From: Trachelipus rathkii
Taxonomy: Eukaryota; Arthropoda; Malacostraca; Isopoda; Trachelipodidae
Reading direction: 5' to 3'
NCBI GenBank assembly: GCA_015478945.1
Contig: JABUQX010002513.1
Span: 30,001 to 52,719, forward strand
Length of the DNA stretch: 22,719 nt
A program made the position numbers and the translations under genes. Of this stretch, positions 16,950 through 22,719 are shown piece by piece. The notes below the pieces were generated by a model. It was not told the origin of the DNA and ran no database searches. It saw only the letters and a program-made list of their open reading frames with translations. How positions within the stretch are numbered: the stretch's first letter is position 1; the number at the start of each line of letters is the position of its first letter.

Positions 16950-17115
16950 TACACATATAATAATATATATGATATAATATATATATATAATATATATATA
17001 TATATCATATATATATATACTATATATATATATATATCGTATATATATATATATATACTTATATATAATATACTATATAATATACTATAATATTTATATA
17101 TTAATTATATATTAA
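16861..17115. repeat. (TA)n microsatellite
   Basis: TA repeat with TAC and ATC variants. Confidence 0.92.
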
Positions 17116-17284
17116 TACCCACCTCCCTCATACTTATTATATATCTCTAGAAATATACCTCTACCAACTAATACAACTTCGAGATCTCTCACATCTTATA
17201 TCCTTACGCGCGGTAGGCAGGAATAGTGGTCCATTATGATCAATCTTGGTTATTTCAATAATCCTGTATAACAGAGATGGCCAA

Positions 17285-17365
17285 AGGTTACATCGAAAGA
17301 ACCAACCTCTCACGAGATCAGCCCGCGTAGCCACTTGACCACTACCAGCGAGAGCTAGTTAAGAA
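17285..17365 (-). mobile_element. Possible tRNA-derived (SINE-like) head
   Basis: The minus strand reads GTGGTCAAGTGGCTACGCGG, a reasonable Pol III box A, followed about 35 bases later by GGTTCTTTCGATGTAACC, which resembles a box B with an insertion. No full cloverleaf can be drawn by eye. The flanks (17116-17284 and 17366-18059) are GC-richer unique DNA with no frame. This is a weak call. Confidence 0.3.
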
Positions 17366-18059
17366 CTGATGGGCGAGTAAAATGCGGTCGAGATGGAGGT
17401 CGTGGTCCTACCCACAGTAATTTATGTGCGGACCTCACCGGTTTACTGTGTCGTGAATCTGAAGGCAGAGTTTATCGAAAGCAACAACGCATCTCGCCAT
17501 AGAGACGCCATAACTCATAAAACGCCAACGTCATCTTTACTAATGTAAAAATCACTCAAACGCACGCAAACAACACACGCCTACCGCGAAATATTCTCTA
17601 ATTAAGTAAACATCTAGTGTGTAATTTTGTATAGGATAATGGGAGTTCTGAAATAGTAAAGCGTTTATAAGAAATCACATAGTGTTATATGCTTTGAATG
17701 TAAGTGTAGCCACAAGTCACATACATCGGTATCCTCGACACAGTATATACTGTCTAGAAAGAGCTAGCAGACAGACACCTAGAGAGAGAATCGACACGTG
17801 CTCATCTTGAGTACTAAATATACATCTTACGATATATAATGATCTGAGCTATAGATCAACACAAAGGTAGTCTGCAATACAGAACGCGATGATGCAGAGC
17901 ACTCCGACTCGCTAGTACGGACCAAGTTCTTAGGAAGGCGCAGAAGGTGCTAGTGCAATTAAATCGTTGGGATGTGAATTGATGAATTAGAGACTATTTT
18001 CAGTCATATGTGTACCGTATACAAGATCCTCCTCATGGTTCTTTGACCACTGTAAAAGC

Positions 18060-18960
18060 AGTGATAGTGATGATAGTGGGGCCTCTCACTCCTGTCGTAT
18101 AAGTGGTGGTACTTGATTTTTCAAGGTCGATGGAGACCAGTAGGGTGGCTGGTGCTTACTCCTGAGTGAGCCTCAGTGAGGTATCTAAAGTTCAATGTGT
18201 CAGATGGACATTTCTTCAGGGGGCTGTTGGTTAGGTGGGAGAGAATTTGATAAAATGTGGAGTGAACGTTATTAGAGAATTAGTGTATGTGAGAAAGGGA
18301 TAAATGATGAGAATAAATGAGTACGTTGAGAGAGGTTTGCTTCCATGTTTGGACTGAAAGCATCGCAAAAAAAAAAAAATAGAATGATAGTCGGTTGGTA
18401 TAGCGGATGTTATATATTGGTAATGAGGTGTTGTTGGATTCGACCGGTGTGAGAGACAGAATAGAAATAAAGTGTATTGAGTCTCTCTAGTAAAAGGATA
18501 TGCTGCAGTTAATGTATAAATGTATGTGAAGTTTTTGGCAGAGCGAGAAGAAGCGTGATATCATTATTAAATAGAGGAATTTTGGCTATATATATATCCA
18601 TACTATGGTTATAAAGGTGGATAGTGAGTATATAGTGTATGGTGAGGGGTATATATATATATATAGTGTATGATGGCCACCCTGGTGCAAGGGATGAACC
18701 CTACACTGACTATATGGCCATAGTGAGGGTCTATATTACGTCGCTGATCTTATAGATAGCTTAATAGGTGGATATTTGTCATTGACTCATGAACGGAGAT
18801 TTCATAATAGGGATAATTATAGATATAGGGGCCGATAAGGCTGGACTTTCTTTTCAACTTGTGTCATTTCATATTCTTCTACTACTTTTTCTTTTCCGAT
18901 GCATGTCAGCACACTAACTATTATACCCCAGTTCTTGGATAAAAGAGTATTTACTTAATA
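18060..18960 (+). repeat. Unknown dispersed repeat, copy 2
   Basis: Diverged direct copy of 14640-15530 with the same order of tracts: GTGAGGTATCTAAAGTT near 18177, GTGAGAAAGGGATAAATGA near 18289, TTTTTGGCAGAGCGAGAAGA near 18533, GGCCACCCTGG near 18675, and GGCCATAGTGAGGGTC near 18716. Short (TA)n insertions (18588-18598 and about 18650-18662) have expanded inside it. No shared open frame survives. Confidence 0.65.
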
Positions 18961-19157
18961 TTAATTTTATTATATGATACTTATATATTATTTTATATTG
19001 ATAATTTTTATTATATATTATACATTAAGATTAAGTCTTATTTCATATATATATTTATATAATAAAACTATACTATATATATATATATATATATAACTTA
19101 TAGAATATATATAGTAATATATATATATTTGATATATATATATATTTAATTATATAT

Positions 19158-19222
<65 letters not shown>

Positions 19223-19515
19223 GATATATAATATATTATTAATATTATAAATTGTGCAATATTTAGCATAGAATAACTATATTTTAAACTAAAATTTTTC
19301 TTCTTAGTTGTTAATATATATATCTATAGTTGTTATATATATAACAAGGGATTTTTAATTATAATAATTAAATAAATAAGAATAAATTTTAAATATATTA
19401 CATAAATAATATGTACAAAAATTTAATAAATTATTATTAAAAAATTAATAAATATTATATAATAATACTATTATTAATAAATATGAATTAAAAGTTCTTT
19501 AAATATGATTTCTAA
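18961..19515. repeat. AT-rich DNA with (TA)n blocks
   Basis: TA microsatellite at 19070-19235, with A/T-dominated DNA on both sides. No gene. Confidence 0.85.
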
Positions 19516-19549
19516 AATTTTATATACGACCCTTTGTCCGACTGTTCCA

Positions 19550-19700
19550 CTTTACATAGGGATATTTTCGACCTGTTACTAGGCACATTGCACAGGGAAT
19601 TTTCGGACTTCCGACTCCGACTCCACTTCGCACAGAATTTTCGACTCCGACTCCTGAGAAAATTGCACGACTCCACGACTCCGACTCACGACTCCGACGG
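19550..19700. repeat. (CGACTC)n-like degenerate repeat patch 2
   Basis: TTCGACTCCGACTCCTGAG and ACGACTCCACGACTCCGACT with CGCACAGAATTTTCG spacers. It is similar to 15965-16225 but richer in intact GACTCC units. Peptides from either strand are repeat translations. Confidence 0.75.
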
Positions 19701-20059
19701 ACCCGCATTAATAACCTTGTTCTATTACATCTTCACCCTTCACTCCTATGTTGACAATTCTACCCTTCATTAAAATCTTCTACACTTAAATCTTGAAAGA
19801 TGTCCCTTCTAACAGCCAATTAATTTGCGTAGCAAGAGCAGCATTAAAGCAAATTAACTCTGTGGATCTTTCTCGAATTTATAATTAAGGCATAGAAGAA
19901 GGTTGTTTCAATGCCTAAATAACTCGGTTTCCTTTCATCCTTCTATCAGACCTAATTTACACAATCCCTTAACATTTTCGAATAAACCTACAACTCAACC
20001 TTCTAATCTTAACATTCTCTGGGGTTTCTTTTTCTCGTCATTCTTAATTGGAAGGATCT

Positions 20060-20060
<1 letters not shown>
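19701..20060. other. Unique DNA, no gene seen
   Basis: A moderately pyrimidine-rich plus strand leads into the CT array. The frame open from 19903 begins with TTG, not ATG, and is carried through by the CT repeat. Confidence 0.5.
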
Positions 20061-21534
<1,474 letters not shown>

Positions 21535-21640
21535 GTAGGTATATATATAATATATATATAGATATAGAGAATATATAATAAAGGGTATATATATATATAT
21601 TATACTATATTAGTGTATAGATAGATAGATAGATAAATAG
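21535..21640. repeat. (TA)n and (GATA)n microsatellites
   Basis: TA repeat, then about five GATA units at 21617-21634. Confidence 0.88.
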
Positions 21641-21955
21641 TAATAGTGAAGAGAAAATGGATGTGTTGGTGTTGGTGAGTGAAGTAAGATGTACGGACTG
21701 ATGATTATGAGACTAGAGTGATGAAGATATAGTAATATATCATCATATAGGATAGTAAGAGATAGTAGATAGTGAATATATAAAAATATGAAGAGTAGAT
21801 AGAGATAGAGAGAGATATGATGAGAGTAGAAGAGAAAAGGTGAGTAGTGTGATGTATATATTACTGATGTGAGAGATAGGAGAAGGGAGAGTAAGAGAAA
21901 ATGGAGTGTGTGTTAGTGTGTGGTAGTAATGTTTGATATATATATAATAGCGAGG
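21641..21955 (+). other. C-poor, purine-biased strand with an internal repeat
   Basis: Cytosine is nearly absent from the plus strand over about 300 bp. GAGAAAATGGATGTGTTGGT (near 21651) is echoed by GAGAAAATGGAGTGTGTGTT (near 21895). The minus-strand open frame (Ser/Leu/Ile/Tyr-rich) results from this bias. Confidence 0.6.
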
Positions 21956-21964
21956 TACTATAGT

Positions 21965-22035
21965 GTCTATTATATCGCTATATATATCCATATATAATAT
22001 ATATATACTATATATATATATTATATATATAAAAT
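21965..22035. repeat. (TA)n microsatellite
   Basis: TA repeat to the left of the tRNA-like module. Confidence 0.9.
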
Positions 22036-22189
22036 AAAATTTGTAGCCACCGAACCTTTTTCCATGATTGGGGGAGGTGCCTGTGTTGTTAACCTACCCG
22101 GCAGTAGCATTCTGGTGGTCGTAGAGGAAATGAATTTAATGTATTCCTAACAAAGTAGATTTAGAGTGCGCAGATTATCAGCTTGATAG

Positions 22190-22262
22190 CAAGCCCTGCT
22201 TTGGCTCAACGCATTTGGAAATTCTAGCCACCATGGACGTGGTTTCGAATCAAGAGAGTGTG
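22190..22262 (+). mobile_element. tRNA-like head with box A and box B (plus strand)
   Basis: TTGGCTCAACGCATTTGG (22201-22218) resembles box A. GGTTTCGAATC (22241-22251) is close to the box B consensus GGTTCGAATCC. The spacing of about 40 bp is normal for internal Pol III promoters. No complete cloverleaf is visible, so it is more likely a SINE head or tRNA pseudogene than a functional tRNA. Confidence 0.4.
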
Positions 22263-22414
22263 ATTTTTGTATGTTATAATAGATTGTTCTGTTGTGAAGT
22301 GGTGCTATGATGCTATTGTATGTGTGGGTATTGAGATTTAGTGTGAATTCCCTATGACGTAACCGTGTTACATCAATATTACAAAAAATCTCTTACTGAC
22401 GGCAATTTTTTTGT

Positions 22415-22522
22415 GTCCATCAGTAGCCGGATCGAAGATTCGAACTCTCGCTCTCGCGAGAGGGAAAACTACGATCCTTAAGCGAGAAAAGACTCGCTTT
22501 AATCCACTGAGCCACTTCTGTG
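22415..22522 (-). mobile_element. tRNA-like head with box A and box B (minus strand)
   Basis: On the minus strand GTGGCTCAGTGGATTAA (box A, 22515-22499) is followed by a six-pair stem, AGCGAG against CTCGCT, around TCTTTT in the anticodon-arm position. A variable-arm-like TCTCGCGAGA palindrome and GAGTTCGAATCTTC (box B, 22447-22434) follow. An extra stem, GGATCG with CGATCC, brackets the 3' half. The anticodon loop does not have seven bases, so it is not a standard tRNA. A tRNA-derived SINE is most likely. Confidence 0.5.
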
Positions 22523-22534
22523 CTGTGATCTCAT

Positions 22535-22622
22535 TCATTATATATATATATATATATATATATTATATTATATGTTAATGCTATATATTATATATATATA
22601 TATATTATATATATGTATATAT

Positions 22623-22654
<32 letters not shown>

Positions 22655-22719
22655 ATATAATTATATATATACTCGTATGTGTATGTTGATTGAGTGTTAT
22701 ATGAAGAGTATTTGAGGAA
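22535..22719. repeat. (TA)n microsatellite and window end
   Basis: TA repeat up to about 22668, then 50 bp of unremarkable sequence. Confidence 0.88.

Larger units (their letters stand above)
22036..22534. mobile_element. Module of two convergent tRNA-like heads between (TA)n tracts
   Basis: A 500-bp non-AT island lies between the TA tracts at 21965-22035 and 22535-22665. The heads at 22190 (+) and 22415 (-) point at each other across about 150 bp. Both are followed in their own direction by an A- or T-run (GTGTGATTTTTGT and GACACAAAAAAATTG). Boundaries were taken from the TA tracts, and no target-site duplication can be assigned. Confidence 0.4.

Noticed and set aside
22415..22522. Functional tRNA gene
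   Set aside because: The anticodon loop length is wrong and the acceptor stem cannot be paired. Only the Pol III boxes are convincing.

Overview
This looks like repeat-dominated, non-coding DNA from a eukaryotic chromosome, most likely an arthropod and plausibly a crustacean. The evidence is a run of TTAGG units (the arthropod telomeric motif) at 10277-10357, long (CA)n, (TA)n and (CT)n microsatellites, foldback and terminal-inverted-repeat elements, and tRNA-like sequences with Pol III box A/B. The species is an inference. I recognise no protein-coding gene. Most long open frames are translations of (CA)n, (CT)n, (TA)n or minisatellite DNA.

Left half (1-12165): one very large imperfect inverted repeat dominates. 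The inner left arm (about 756-4170) is mirrored by 5105-8455 around a spacer of about 0.9 kb. The outer left arm (1-755) is mirrored by 11041-11912. The right arm is split by about 2.6 kb of AT-rich sequence (8456-11040) that has no counterpart on the left and carries its own foldback element, a TTAGG-bearing element and several (TA)n blocks. The arms are mosaics: a GATGCCTCAA minisatellite, a GC-rich module present four times, three 180-bp units each with a strong hairpin plus one diverged hairpin, CA/GT arrays and 18-20 bp minisatellites. The spacer reuses arm modules. The outer right arm runs into a tandem region (11567-12165) of short GGGTCAA/TTGACCC palindromes.

Middle (12166-13900): a less AT-rich 570-bp stretch with two related hairpins and overlapping open frames that I cannot identify, then a small cluster of direct repeats, then AT-rich DNA.

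Right half (13900-22719): modules separated by (TA)n blocks. A roughly 0.9-kb unknown repeat occurs twice in the same orientation (14640-15530 and 18060-18960). (GACTCC)-rich patches lie at 15965-16225 and 19550-19700. A tRNA-like sequence may lie at 17285-17365. A (CT)n tract, about 1.3 kb of apparently unique DNA, a C-poor stretch and a pair of convergent tRNA-like heads close the window.

Many differences between the palindrome arms are 1-3 base indels, often in homopolymers. Noisy long-read consensus or misassembly must therefore be considered next to real divergence. All identities were judged by eye.
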